Numbered from the stretch's first letter, positions 1 through 8,174 are shown. The stretch: 57,647 nt of DNA from Sphingomonadales bacterium (GCA_022844405.1 JALHLV010000023.1:1-57647), one strand, 5' to 3'. Program-made: numbers and translations. Notes: generated by a model not told the origin, from the letters alone.

Positions 1-246
1 GGCGCGCCAGACGTGCTTCTGGGCTGCATTGCGATCCCCAACCACCGCTTCCAGGCGACGGCGGTCGGAGGGTGAAACGTCAATGGATATTCCGGTGCGC
101 ATGCGCCAGACTCGCATGCCTGGCATCCACAAGGGAATCCACTTCCGGACTCTAATGTTAGATTTTATCCACTAGTTCGCTCTGTCGAACTCGAAGGACT
201 TCGACAAAGCGATAAGCTGCGCCGCGCTCTTCTTGAGCATTTCCGC

Positions 247-1764
247 GTGCCGTTTGCGAGCGAAGGGCAGTCGGCAGTCAGCCGCCGGGAACGATGTGAA
301 TCACCCTTTGAAACTGAGATGTTCGATATGCTCGCCGAACGCGGTTTTCGTATCGATACCCAAGTGCCGGTCGGCAATTTTCGGATTGATCTCGTCGTGG
401 AAGGCGAAAATGATCGCCGCCTCGCAATCGAATGTGATGGCGATCGCTATCATGGCCCGGACAAGTGGTCTGAGGACATGGTTCGACAACGAATCTTGGA
501 GCGTGCAGGGTGGGAAATCTGGCGATGCTTCGCTTCGCGCTTTGTCCGTGATCGTGTGGGCGTGCTGGCCGAACTTCTGGCACTCCTTCATCAGCGAGGC
601 ATCGAGCCTGTTGGTGCTGGCGAGGGATGGGTCAGCCGTCACACTGAGCACAGGCGCTGGCGGACGCCGCCTCCCGATGACGGGATTATTGTAGGAGATG
701 CCGAACCTGAGGCCGAGGAAGACGGTGGTACGGAAGAAGATTCGTCGATTTCCCCTAGTATAAATGGATTCGACGGCCAGAATTCGACCCCTAGGCACGA
801 GTCTGTCCCCACAGACCCGGCAGAGGATTTGTTTGGCGCATCCCCCATACCTACCGGGCCTACCGGCTCCCGCGTTTCGGAGGCGCAGGTCCAGATAGAG
901 ATAGTGCGGCTAATGCGTGACGGGCGACCCTGGACCAATGCGGATCTCAAGCGCACGCTCATCTCCATACTTCCCTTGTCGCCGGCTGATCGCGCTCGCG
1001 CGAATTTTCGACCAAATGAGGAAAAGTGGGAGGAGCTTGTCAACAACGCACTCTCGCCTTCGCGAACCAACTCACTTCACGCGAAAGGTTTGGTGCGCAG
1101 TGCAGGGCGTGGTTTACATGTCCTCTCTGAGGCGACAAACATGGAGAAAGGGGAAAGAGCGCAACGAGAAGATGTCCGGCCATCACTTCCAATGGAAGTG
1201 TTTCGAGAGGTCACAAAACAACAGATAGATGGATTTATCCATCTTGGCTCCCGACAATATATGATCGCCGACTCCTCTGCCATTGGCATTGAACTCAACC
1301 CAGAGGCACTCTACGAAATCGAATATCGATCGACGTTACGCCGTCTTGTGGCTCATGTAATTTCTGTTGAAGGGCCAATTTATGACGACATCCTTGCTGT
1401 CAGGATCGCCCGCGCGCATGGCAAGGACCGTACTGGGCGGATCATACGTCAACTTGCCGTGGCTTCTGTAGATCGACGCTTTCCGCGTACCCGAGAAGAT
1501 GACAGAGACCTGTTTTGGCCCGAAGGTGCGCAAACGGATACTCCTTTTCCCTATCGACCATCTCCTGATGGCTTGCGATCTCATGCCGATATTCCCTTGG
1601 CAGAACTGGCGAGCATCGCATTGCCGTTTGTCAATGCTTCGCTCTCAGATGAGGAGGTCATCCAGAAAATGGCCAAAAATTTCGAACTGGAGCGAATTCG
1701 CCAGGCCACCCGCCGGCGCTTTGTTGCAGCTTTAAGTCTCGCTAAACGTTGTGCGGTTCTTTGA
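247..1764 (+). CDS. 5'-truncated DNA2/NAM7-type helicase remnant (REase-like + DUF3320 C-terminus)
   Basis: This is the C-terminal part of a large superfamily 1 helicase of the DUF4011/DUF3320 type; the helicase motor is absent. The frame is open from position 76, and helicase-like sequence (LVRSVELEGLRQSDKLRR) begins near 163, before the first possible start (GTG at 247). Residues about 15-110 form a PD-(D/E)XK, MTES_1575-like nuclease fold with FRIDLVVE and AIECDGDRYH carrying the acidic residues. Residues about 210-290 resemble the Mrr N-terminal winged helix. The last 180 residues match DUF3320 (YDDILAVRIARAHG, HADIPLAELA). An in-frame TGA at 73-75 closes the frame upstream. Base composition is poorer in GC than the core genes, which fits acquired defence DNA. 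Probably non-functional as a helicase; an independent short nuclease cannot be excluded. Confidence 0.7.
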   Translation: MPFASEGQSAVSRRERCESPFETEMFDMLAERGFRIDTQVPVGNFRIDLVVEGENDRRLAIECDGDRYHGPDKWSEDMVRQRILERAGWEIWRCFASRFVRDRVGVLAELLALLHQRGIEPVGAGEGWVSRHTEHRRWRTPPPDDGIIVGDAEPEAEEDGGTEEDSSISPSINGFDGQNSTPRHESVPTDPAEDLFGASPIPTGPTGSRVSEAQVQIEIVRLMRDGRPWTNADLKRTLISILPLSPADRARANFRPNEEKWEELVNNALSPSRTNSLHAKGLVRSAGRGLHVLSEATNMEKGERAQREDVRPSLPMEVFREVTKQQIDGFIHLGSRQYMIADSSAIGIELNPEALYEIEYRSTLRRLVAHVISVEGPIYDDILAVRIARAHGKDRTGRIIRQLAVASVDRRFPRTREDDRDLFWPEGAQTDTPFPYRPSPDGLRSHADIPLAELASIALPFVNASLSDEEVIQKMAKNFELERIRQATRRRFVAALSLAKRCAVL

Positions 1765-1877
1765 CAGAGTCAGAGTAGCGCAAAGACATAAACGTATTGA
1801 TCATCACTATCTGGCGTGGCGTGTCAGTATGCCCCCTGTACGATCCTGAGAGATGGATAGCGGACAGTCCCGATACT

Positions 1878-2192
1878 ATGGAGCACCAGATGGCCGGACC
1901 CACGGACAAGATCGAAATCGAGAATGTGAACACGCCGGGCAGGACCACCCGCGTGGACCGGGCGAAATATGAAGCGATGAGGACCGCGCTGCTCGCGGTT
2001 CTTCCATCGTCCTCTCCCGGGCTTACGGTCGCCGAGGCCAAGGCCAGGCTGTTGCCATTGCTACCGGAGGCGCTGTTTCCCGGAGGAGACACCGCGGGCT
2101 GGTGGCTCAAGGCGGCGCAGCTGGATCTCGAGGCCAAGGGCGTCATTCAGCGGGAAACGACGAAACCGCTGCGGCTGATCAAGGGACGGTGA
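1878..2192 (+). CDS. DUF6958-like small protein
   Basis: Encodes a 104-residue soluble protein with no signal peptide. The pattern IENVNTPGRTTRVDRAKYEA, then LTVAEAKARLLPLLP, GWWLKAAQLDLEAKGVI and PLRL is what I associate with DUF6958, a small family of unknown function often seen in proteobacteria. The helical, tryptophan-containing second half suggests a winged-helix-like fold, which is inference. ATG at 1878 and ATG at 1890 are both possible starts; the conserved part begins after the second. It lies alone between the helicase remnant and a convergent SH3-like gene. No function is assigned. Confidence 0.65.
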   Translation: MEHQMAGPTDKIEIENVNTPGRTTRVDRAKYEAMRTALLAVLPSSSPGLTVAEAKARLLPLLPEALFPGGDTAGWWLKAAQLDLEAKGVIQRETTKPLRLIKGR

Positions 2193-2260
2193 TGCACCGC
2201 GCCGCCTGACCGACAAAGCCCAATGGCCGGCAATGACCCGACGCGGTTGCGGCCCAATGG

Positions 2261-2300
2261 AAAAGGCCCCGGGGAAGAGGCCCCGGGGTTGGCCGGGGCC
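2261..2300 (-). terminator. Hairpin terminator of the SH3-like gene
   Basis: On the minus strand two CCCCGGGG blocks (2281-2288 and 2267-2274) pair across a CCTCTT loop and are followed by CCTTTT. A further GGCCCCGG at 2293-2300 could form an alternative stem. The site lies just after the stop of the gene at 2323-2859, as expected for intrinsic termination. Confidence 0.6.
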
Positions 2301-2322
2301 TCGCGTCACCGTTTGCTGGAGA

Positions 2323-2859
2323 TCAGCGCTCCGGGCGTGGATTGTCCCAGTTGCCCCGACCCTCGTTGCCCGGACCCTCGTTGCGCGGATCCCAACCCCG
2401 CGGATCCCCGCCACGCGGGTCGCCGCCGCGCCAGTTGTTGTCATAGCCTTCGGGACCGTCCTGATTGTGCCGCTGCCAGCGGTCGCGCTCGCGGTAGAAC
2501 TGCTGGCCCCGGTAGTTCTTGTCCCAGTAGGTGTCGAAGTTGAACGAGAACTGCGGCACGCCCCAGGGTGCGCCGTACTCGACCCGGCGGCCGTCTCGCT
2601 GGGCCGTGACGTCCCGGCCGTGAACCCAGCCCCTGCCGCGCCGTGTGGTGACGTCGCACCAGGTCCAGTTGCGCAGGCAGCCATTGATTTCGAGCGGCGA
2701 GTCGTATCGGACGGTGGCGACGGTCGGATAGTTGTCGTGAGGGCCGGCCTTTATCTCCAGCCGGGGCGTGGCATATCCCGGTATCGCGCTCGCGGGAGAC
2801 GCCGCCATCGCGGACGCCCCCAGAACGATGGCTGCGGCGGCAATTGTCTTCTTCAACAT
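2323..2859 (-). CDS. Exported SH3-like domain protein with Gly/Asp/Arg-rich tail
   Basis: A 178-residue secreted protein. Residues 1-25 are a clear signal peptide (MLKKTIAAAAIVLGASAMA, AXA site near ASA). Residues about 30-90 look like a bacterial SH3 domain (LEIKAGPHDNYPTVATV, NGCLRNWTWCDV, RGWVHGRDV) of the kind that binds peptidoglycan or periplasmic ligands. The tail from about residue 140 is low complexity, with repeated GGDPRG and NEGPGNEG units, probably disordered. ATG at 2859 gives a good signal sequence. It is monocistronic with a hairpin terminator after it. The ligand is unknown. Confidence 0.75.
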   Translation of the reverse strand: MLKKTIAAAAIVLGASAMAASPASAIPGYATPRLEIKAGPHDNYPTVATVRYDSPLEINGCLRNWTWCDVTTRRGRGWVHGRDVTAQRDGRRVEYGAPWGVPQFSFNFDTYWDKNYRGQQFYRERDRWQRHNQDGPEGYDNNWRGGDPRGGDPRGWDPRNEGPGNEGRGNWDNPRPER

Positions 2860-3268
2860 CTCAGCCTCCAGTGTTTTGGTTCAATCGGCGGCGCCAACGT
2901 CGCCGACATGGATGCGCCGACGGTGGCCAACGCCACCAGCGGCAAGAACGCGGGGCGGCGAAGTCGTCCCCAGAGTCGAAAACACACCTGGCTCCGGTGT
3001 GGCTGGGTCATCCCAGTCCTTTCGGAGTATCAACCCAACCGCGTGAACCGGCGGTTAACGGCTTGTGACGAACGCAACGGATGGACCCATGTTGTCTGAA
3101 GCGACGATGTCCGAGGATCGCGCATTTTACGACATTCCTGCTCGATCGATGCGCGGTCGAGCGGGAAGCCCGCCGTCGTTTCAGTGTGCGGGATTCCCTG
3201 ATCGTGCCATAATTTGGTGGCAAGAATCGGGCATTGGGGGAACATTCCTCGGAGGGAAGGACCATTAT
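2860..3268. other. Divergent intergenic region
   Basis: This 409-base stretch separates the SH3-like gene (minus) from the 40-residue membrane protein gene (plus). No gene-like frame or RNA gene was recognised. CATAAT at 3208-3213 could serve as a -10 box for the small gene 56 bases downstream, but no convincing -35 box accompanies it. Confidence 0.4.
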
Positions 3269-3391
3269 ATGCCGCTGCTTACGCCACCTGACGACCCGTC
3301 CGCCAAGCGCGTCAACCTGGCCATCGGGATTTCCCTTTTCGCCGTCGCGCTCGGCTTTGTGAATTTGTGCTTTTTCCTCTGGAGCCGTTAG
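3269..3391 (+). CDS. Small single-pass membrane protein (40 aa)
   Basis: ATG at 3269 follows a strong ribosome binding site (GGAGGGAAGG at 3251-3260). The 40-residue product has a short polar start (MPLLTPPDDPSAKRVN) and one hydrophobic helix of about 20 residues (residues 17-37), ending in WSR. The same frame is open upstream to 3065, but that part lacks a good ribosome binding site and looks non-coding, so the short form is preferred. No family recognised. Expected in the inner membrane; function unknown. Confidence 0.55.
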   Translation: MPLLTPPDDPSAKRVNLAIGISLFAVALGFVNLCFFLWSR

Positions 3392-3425
3392 CGCTTCCGC
3401 AGGTCATTCCTCGCAAGAGGCGCCT

Positions 3426-3809
3426 TCAGCTGGCGTCGTCCGCCGCGTCCTTGACGGCGCCGGGCCAGCCCGTGTGCGACAGGTCGAAGACGATGCCGTC
3501 GGGCGACACGAACTTGGCCTCGTAGAACGCCTTGTCGCCGGGCGGGTGCGAGCCCAGGGAGACCGCGCCGGCGGCGACGGCCTGGCGGCTGGCGCCTTCC
3601 AGGTCGTCGACCCAGAGGCCGAAATGATCGATGCCGATGCGCTCCTCGGGCGTTTCCTTCTTCAGCAGCGCCACGGTCATGATCCCGTCGCTCATGTGGC
3701 AGCCGCAACGCGCCTCGGCGGTGCGCTTCATGCCGAACGCGGCAGCGAAAAATCGGGCCGATGCCTCGGGATCCTCGACGATCAGCGCGATGTGACGAAG
3801 CTTGGCCAT
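3426..3809 (-). CDS. VOC (glyoxalase/bleomycin-resistance) family protein
   Basis: A 127-residue single-module VOC protein. It opens with MAKLRHIALIVEDPEASARF, the usual first strand and helix, with a possible metal ligand His6. His62 lies in IDHFGLWVDD and the closing strand is SPDGIVFDLS, where Asp109 replaces the usual Glu. VOC enzymes use a divalent metal for isomerisation, ring-cleavage or lyase chemistry, or simply bind ligands. ATG at 3809 follows AGGGAGACAC. It is the last gene of a five-gene operon, 20 bases after the PaaK-like gene, so it probably acts on that pathway's product or intermediate. Substrate unknown. Confidence 0.85.
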   Translation of the reverse strand: MAKLRHIALIVEDPEASARFFAAAFGMKRTAEARCGCHMSDGIMTVALLKKETPEERIGIDHFGLWVDDLEGASRQAVAAGAVSLGSHPPGDKAFYEAKFVSPDGIVFDLSHTGWPGAVKDAADDAS

Positions 3810-3829
3810 GGTGTGTCTCCCTTTGCAGC

Positions 3830-5281
3830 TCACGTGCCGGCGGGCACCGGCGCCTGCGCGGTGGGCCGCAGCGCAAGGCTCCAGTCCGTGTGAAAGTCCG
3901 ACAGGAAGTCGATCAGCTTGCCGCTGGGCGCGGCGGCGATCTCGTCGACCTCGACGATGGCCAGCGGCGACGGCGGTGAGCCCAGCACGGGCTCCCACGC
4001 CTTCAGCACGTGCCGCCGGAAGGCGTCCGGCACCGGGCTGACGGTGCGCAGCCTGAGCATGTAGCGATCCTGCAGATCCTGATGAAGCTGATAGCGCCGC
4101 AGGAACGTCAGGCCGTCGGGCGGATAGGCTTCGATGGCGACGCGGACGGCACGCACCCGCTCGCGCGAGCCGGCCGGCAGCCCGGCATAGGAACGGTAGC
4201 GGCCGGCGATGTCGCCGAACGACGGCAGGGTCCGGCCGCACGGGCATGGCCCATCCACCGCCTCGGCCAGATCGCCGGTGTCATAGCGGATCAGCGGCAT
4301 GGCGGCGTTGTTGAGCCCGGTCACCAGCACCCGGCCCACCTCGCCCGGCGCGCAGGGGCTGCCGTCGTCGCGGACGATCTGTACCAGGCACTGCTCGGTG
4401 TTCACGTGGTAGCGACCAGCCTTGCAGCGTGTGGCGACCTTGCCGATCTCGTTCAGCCCGTAGGACATGTGCACCGGCGTGCCGTAGCTCGCCTCGAGCC
4501 GGGCGCGTAGCGACGGCGTCAACTGCGCGCCGATGCCGATGATCGCCTGCAGGCTGTCCACTGGCTTGCGGCCCGAATTGGCCAACAGCCACTCCTCGAA
4601 CACGCCGGGGAAGCTGGTCGCATAGGCCGGGCGCAATCGTTGAAGAATCTCGACCTGCCGTTCCATGGGCGTCGAGACGTTGATGCCGTATTCCGGCCCG
4701 GTATGGAAATGCAGCCCCAGATAGTGCCATTGCGGCAGGCTGGTATACTCACCATCCGCGATGGTCGAGCCGTCGGGCCGGCGGAAAATGTCGAACCGCG
4801 GCCGCACGTCGATCCGGGATTGCATCGGGTCCAGCTCGTGCCAGCGCGCCGTGCGCTGCCGCAGCAGACCGAACATGACGGTGCTGTTGACCGTATGCAT
4901 CACCGCTACCGGCCGTCCGGTGGTGCCCGAGGATTTGGTGGCCTTGTGGAGTTTCTCGCCGGGGGGAAGCCGTGGAACGAGGAGTTCACTGGCGGACTCC
5001 AGCAGGTCGTGCTTGGTCAGCGTCGGCAGCCTCGCGAGGTCGCCGGGCTCCTCGATGTCTCCTGCGGTCAGGGCGAGCCGCTTGAAAAGCGCCGTGTAAA
5101 AGGGTGAGCTCGCCGCCGCGAAGGAGACCATTCCCCGCACTGCCCTGGCCATCCGCACCGCCTGCTCCGCCGGCGCACGGAACTCGTTCTCCAGCAGTTC
5201 GTCATAGACCCGGAAACGGGCGAATTCGGGCTTCAGCGTCCACAGCCGGTGCTGTCGCAGCTCGCGCTCGAGCGCATCCAT
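3830..5281 (-). CDS. PaaK-like adenylate-forming enzyme
   Basis: A 483-residue member of the phenylacetate-CoA ligase (PaaK/CapK) branch of the ANL superfamily, which activates a carboxylate as its acyl-AMP. Visible motifs are TKSSGTTGRP (residues 115-124, phosphate-binding loop), SYGLNEIG, PLIRYDTGDLAE, the Cys-rich CPCGRTLPSFGDIAGR, and a C-terminal APSGKLIDF with the likely catalytic Lys455. Its start overlaps the stop of the nitroreductase gene by one base (TGATG), implying translational coupling. No partner thioesterase or carrier protein is nearby, so CoA, an amine or a carrier could be the acceptor. The other long frame through this region is a shadow. Confidence 0.8.
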   Translation of the reverse strand: MDALERELRQHRLWTLKPEFARFRVYDELLENEFRAPAEQAVRMARAVRGMVSFAAASSPFYTALFKRLALTAGDIEEPGDLARLPTLTKHDLLESASELLVPRLPPGEKLHKATKSSGTTGRPVAVMHTVNSTVMFGLLRQRTARWHELDPMQSRIDVRPRFDIFRRPDGSTIADGEYTSLPQWHYLGLHFHTGPEYGINVSTPMERQVEILQRLRPAYATSFPGVFEEWLLANSGRKPVDSLQAIIGIGAQLTPSLRARLEASYGTPVHMSYGLNEIGKVATRCKAGRYHVNTEQCLVQIVRDDGSPCAPGEVGRVLVTGLNNAAMPLIRYDTGDLAEAVDGPCPCGRTLPSFGDIAGRYRSYAGLPAGSRERVRAVRVAIEAYPPDGLTFLRRYQLHQDLQDRYMLRLRTVSPVPDAFRRHVLKAWEPVLGSPPSPLAIVEVDEIAAAPSGKLIDFLSDFHTDWSLALRPTAQAPVPAGT

Positions 5282-5940
5282 CAGCCCTCTCCCGCGAACA
5301 GCGGGGAGGATTGCCCCCAGGCTTCCTCGAAGACGATCTCCTCCAGCGGTTGCCGCGTGCGCGGGCCGGTCTCCTTGTCGCGCAGATCGGGCGGCAGCGC
5401 GCCGGGATCGCCGAGGTAGCCGACGGCGATCATGATGCCCGGCGCGAACAGCGTCGGGATGGCGAAGTCCCGCTGGGCCTTCTCCGGGTCGAAGGCCGCC
5501 ATCGGATGGCAGTGCAAACCCAGATGCTGGCCCTGCAGGATCAGCGACATGACCGCCAGGCCCAGGTCGTGCATGCAATGGGGATAGGGCACGAAGTCGG
5601 CCTTTACCTGGCTGAAACGCCGCCGCATCACCGACGCCAGCACCAGCACCGGGACGCAATGGGCCCATTCCCTGTTGTGGGGATCGAGGCAGTCGAACAG
5701 CCGCCGATAGGCGCCGCCACCATCCTTGCGGCCCAGCAGGAACCGCGTCGGCTGCGTGTTGTGGGCCGACGGCGCCAGCCGCGCCGCCTCGAACATGCTC
5801 CGCAGCTTGTGGGCTTCCGGCGCGCGGTCGGCGAAGCTGCGCGGGCTCCACCGCTCCAGGATGGCGGGAAGCACCGGATATCGCGTGTCCAGTCGTTTGT
5901 TCAACGTGGGTTTCCAGGGATGAAGCGTGGGCGCCGTCAA
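5281..5940 (-). CDS. Nitroreductase family protein
   Basis: A 219-residue FMN-dependent nitroreductase-fold protein. The N-terminal half contains ILERWSPRSFADRAP and FEAARLAPSAHNTQPTRFLL, the classic flavin phosphate and substrate segments (R-S-x-R-x-F and S-x-x-N-x-Q-P forms). The middle has HDLGLAVMSLILQGQHLGL, the dimer-interface helix, followed by a GYLGDP-type strand. Members reduce nitro groups or quinones, or oxidise azolines to azoles in natural-product clusters. It lies 15 bases after the ATP-grasp gene and overlaps the PaaK-like gene by one base. Its place in a biosynthetic-looking operon makes a tailoring redox step plausible; the substrate cannot be read from sequence. Confidence 0.85.
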   Translation of the reverse strand: MTAPTLHPWKPTLNKRLDTRYPVLPAILERWSPRSFADRAPEAHKLRSMFEAARLAPSAHNTQPTRFLLGRKDGGGAYRRLFDCLDPHNREWAHCVPVLVLASVMRRRFSQVKADFVPYPHCMHDLGLAVMSLILQGQHLGLHCHPMAAFDPEKAQRDFAIPTLFAPGIMIAVGYLGDPGALPPDLRDKETGPRTRQPLEEIVFEEAWGQSSPLFAGEG

Positions 5941-5955
5941 TGCCAGAGTCCGAGT

Positions 5956-7356
5956 CTATGCCATGAACTTCTCGACCGGATAGAACGATTCGTCCCGCGC
6001 CTCGCAGGCATCCTCGTAGACCGAGCCGCCGCCGCGCGCCGAATGGTCCCACGCCTTGACCGTCCAGCGGACGCAGGCCTGCATGGCCTCTTCCATCCGC
6101 TCGCCGGTCATCCCGACCTGGCGAAGCACCTCGTCGTCCATACCGGACTTGAGCAGGGTGTCGCGCCGGCCGCTGACGTTGGATATCCATTGCCCGCGGT
6201 CCAGGTGGAACGTGCCGGGGTCGAAGGGCCGGGGCGCGAACCGCAGCGACACCGGGAACGCCTGCGCCCTGCCCGGCTCGAACAGCACGGCGAACCGCAG
6301 ATCCCACAGGTGCCCGCCATCCGCCATGGGATAACCGGTGGAGCGCACGAATTCGAAGCCGCCGAGCGGGAAAATGCTCGCTTCGACGTTCTCGCCATAT
6401 TTCGCCAGGCAATCGGCCAGCAGCGTGTCGATGCAGCCGGCGATGGCGTCGTCGGACATCTCCGGCACCACCACATGCACGCCGGTACCGCCGCTGGTGT
6501 CGCTGGGCTTGAGCACGACCGGTCCGTCGGCCAGCATGTCCCGCGTCAGGGCGAGGGTCTCGTCGGTCGACTGCGCCGAGAAATGACGCAGCGGCCGGAT
6601 GCCGGTGCCGGACAGCAGCCGCTGCTGAAGCCCCTTGTCATGGAAGGTGCCGGCGAGGCGCCACGCATGCAGAACGCGCAGATCGGCATCGACGCCGCGC
6701 CCGCCGTCACGCCGCAGCTTGCCGGTGCGGATCAACTCCGACAGCAGGTTGGGGTTGCCGATGAAGATCAGCGGCCGGCCGCGATAGGTGAACCGCCGTG
6801 TTACCGGGTCGATCTCGATGTGGGCGGCGATCGACGGCACGTCGCCCATGACCACGGCGACGGGCTCGTCGCCCAGCGTGTCGGTGGCGGCGTGGGTCGA
6901 CACGGCATGGCCCGGCAGCAGTCCTTCGAGGGCCTGCGCGAACAGGTCGACGCGGGGATAGAACTCGCCGCCGGTACGGAAGAACTTCCAGTGCTGGTGC
7001 GCATGCACGGTCGCGACCGGCACCTTCAGCGTGCCATCGGCGTGCAGATAGCCCAGCTCGCGCGCGCGGCGCACCGCCTGGCGCGCCTCGTTGTCCGCCC
7101 GCGGGCGGCTGTCGCCGGTGAGCGCGTCCGAGCCGACGGCGTTGGGGCCGTTCACCTCGTGGCAGGCCAGCCTGCCCGTGGCCGAGTCCAGCACCAGGTC
7201 GGCGAAGATGATGCCGTAATCGTCGATCAGGTCGGCCGGATATTCCCTTGGATAGCCCTTGGCGGCCGCCAGCGCGGCGTCGCCGAGCCGCCACTCCTCG
7301 ATGTCGTTGATGCCGGAGAAAATGTTGCGGATGAACCGGTGGCGGTCGAGGTTCAC
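5956..7356 (-). CDS. ATP-grasp ligase with apparently permuted motif order
   Basis: A 466-residue protein starting at GTG 7356, which overlaps the preceding stop by four bases (GTGA). Residues 51-75 (DLVLDSATGRLACHEVNGPN) look like the metal-binding C-terminal hairpin of ATP-grasp enzymes, with Glu67 and Asn69. The nucleotide-binding lobe follows much later: KPSDTSGGTGVHV with Lys283 and the Gly-rich loop, then EASIFPLGGFEF and DLRFAVLFEPGRA. In canonical ATP-grasp enzymes the Lys/Gly-loop lobe precedes the E-x-N hairpin, so the order here looks circularly permuted. ATP-grasp enzymes join a carboxylate to an amine or thiol via an acyl-phosphate. Substrates are unknown; the long frame continuing to 7764 is a shadow. 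Confidence 0.7.
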   Translation of the reverse strand: MNLDRHRFIRNIFSGINDIEEWRLGDAALAAAKGYPREYPADLIDDYGIIFADLVLDSATGRLACHEVNGPNAVGSDALTGDSRPRADNEARQAVRRARELGYLHADGTLKVPVATVHAHQHWKFFRTGGEFYPRVDLFAQALEGLLPGHAVSTHAATDTLGDEPVAVVMGDVPSIAAHIEIDPVTRRFTYRGRPLIFIGNPNLLSELIRTGKLRRDGGRGVDADLRVLHAWRLAGTFHDKGLQQRLLSGTGIRPLRHFSAQSTDETLALTRDMLADGPVVLKPSDTSGGTGVHVVVPEMSDDAIAGCIDTLLADCLAKYGENVEASIFPLGGFEFVRSTGYPMADGGHLWDLRFAVLFEPGRAQAFPVSLRFAPRPFDPGTFHLDRGQWISNVSGRRDTLLKSGMDDEVLRQVGMTGERMEEAMQACVRWTVKAWDHSARGGGSVYEDACEARDESFYPVEKFMA

Positions 7357-8174
7357 GCCACGCGCTCCATGGCGAGCGGCACCAGCTTCACCGACACCGC
7401 CGGCATCTCGACGGCGATCCGGCCGCCGGCCGCGGCGGACGTGGCGGGAAGCCGTGCCAGGCGCGGTCCGGCCTGGCTGGGATAGGTAACGCAGCCATCG
7501 GCGAAGAAGGTCTCCAGCCACGGCACCGAGCGCGCCGCCAGCGCGATGGTCGCCAGTCCGGTCTGCGGCGCGCCGCCATGCCTGCCGTTCGAGTTGTGGA
7601 ACTCGACGACCGCGTCGGGTCCGGCGCCGGTGACGATGGCCAGCTTGCAGGCCGGATCGGCGCCCAGCAGCGCGCGGCGGGCGGCCTCGGGGCTGGTGCC
7701 GGCAGGCAGGTCGCCGAACAACAGCGCATAGTCGTTGAGCGCCGGCAGGAACACGACCCTGCAACCGTGCCAGATGCGCTCCTCGGGCGCGGCGGCGGGT
7801 ACCATCCAGGTCTGGGCGATGGCGCCGCCGTCGATCCGGGCCGAGACCTCGTAGGGGCTGTCCGCGACCCCATGCACCGCGGTCCGCTGCGCGCCGCCGC
7901 CAAGGCAGCCGATCGCCGCCGCGGTGGAGTTGCCGCAGAACACCGGCGCCGTCCCGCCATCGGCGGTCGCCTGGAATGTGAAAATGCCGCGCCGGCCGAT
8001 GACCACCACCTTGCCATAGGCGCAGGCATCGGCGTTGCGGCCGGCCACGAGCGCCAGATCACGCAGGTCCATGGCCCTGGGATCGACGGGCTCGTGTCGC
8101 CGGTCGGCAATGACTCCGAAGGTCAGCGGCCGGCCGCCGTCATGGGTGAGAAACGTCGAAACGATGCCCGTCAA
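7353..8174 (-). CDS. DapF/PrpF-like isomerase-fold protein
   Basis: A 273-residue protein and the first gene of the operon. Residues 66-92 (FTFQATADGGTAPVFCGNST) resemble the first-half active-site turn of diaminopimelate epimerase, with Cys80 where DapF has its first catalytic Cys (CGN). Residues about 194-213 (NSNGRHGGAPQTGLATIALA) resemble the second half-site (CGTG in DapF), but no Cys is present there. The family includes amino-acid epimerases, PrpF-type tautomerases and PhzF. A one-Cys version suggests isomerase or tautomerase rather than two-base epimerase chemistry, which is inference. Its last codons encode the start of the ATP-grasp gene. Homology is distant, so the fold call is moderate. 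Confidence 0.6.
   Translation of the reverse strand: MTGIVSTFLTHDGGRPLTFGVIADRRHEPVDPRAMDLRDLALVAGRNADACAYGKVVVIGRRGIFTFQATADGGTAPVFCGNSTAAAIGCLGGGAQRTAVHGVADSPYEVSARIDGGAIAQTWMVPAAAPEERIWHGCRVVFLPALNDYALLFGDLPAGTSPEAARRALLGADPACKLAIVTGAGPDAVVEFHNSNGRHGGAPQTGLATIALAARSVPWLETFFADGCVTYPSQAGPRLARLPATSAAAGGRIAVEMPAVSVKLVPLAMERVA

Noticed and set aside
1-8. GGCGCGCC at the very start of the window
   Set aside because: Such an 8-base palindrome is expected by chance in GC-rich DNA and gives no evidence of a cloning junction.
5282-6412. In-frame upstream extension of the PaaK-like gene
   Set aside because: The extension covers the nitroreductase and ATP-grasp genes in another frame; homology starts at ATG 5281.
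5104-7485. 793-codon plus-strand frame over the ATP-grasp/nitroreductase operon
   Set aside because: Antisense shadow: no motifs, while the minus strand carries recognisable enzyme families with coupled starts.
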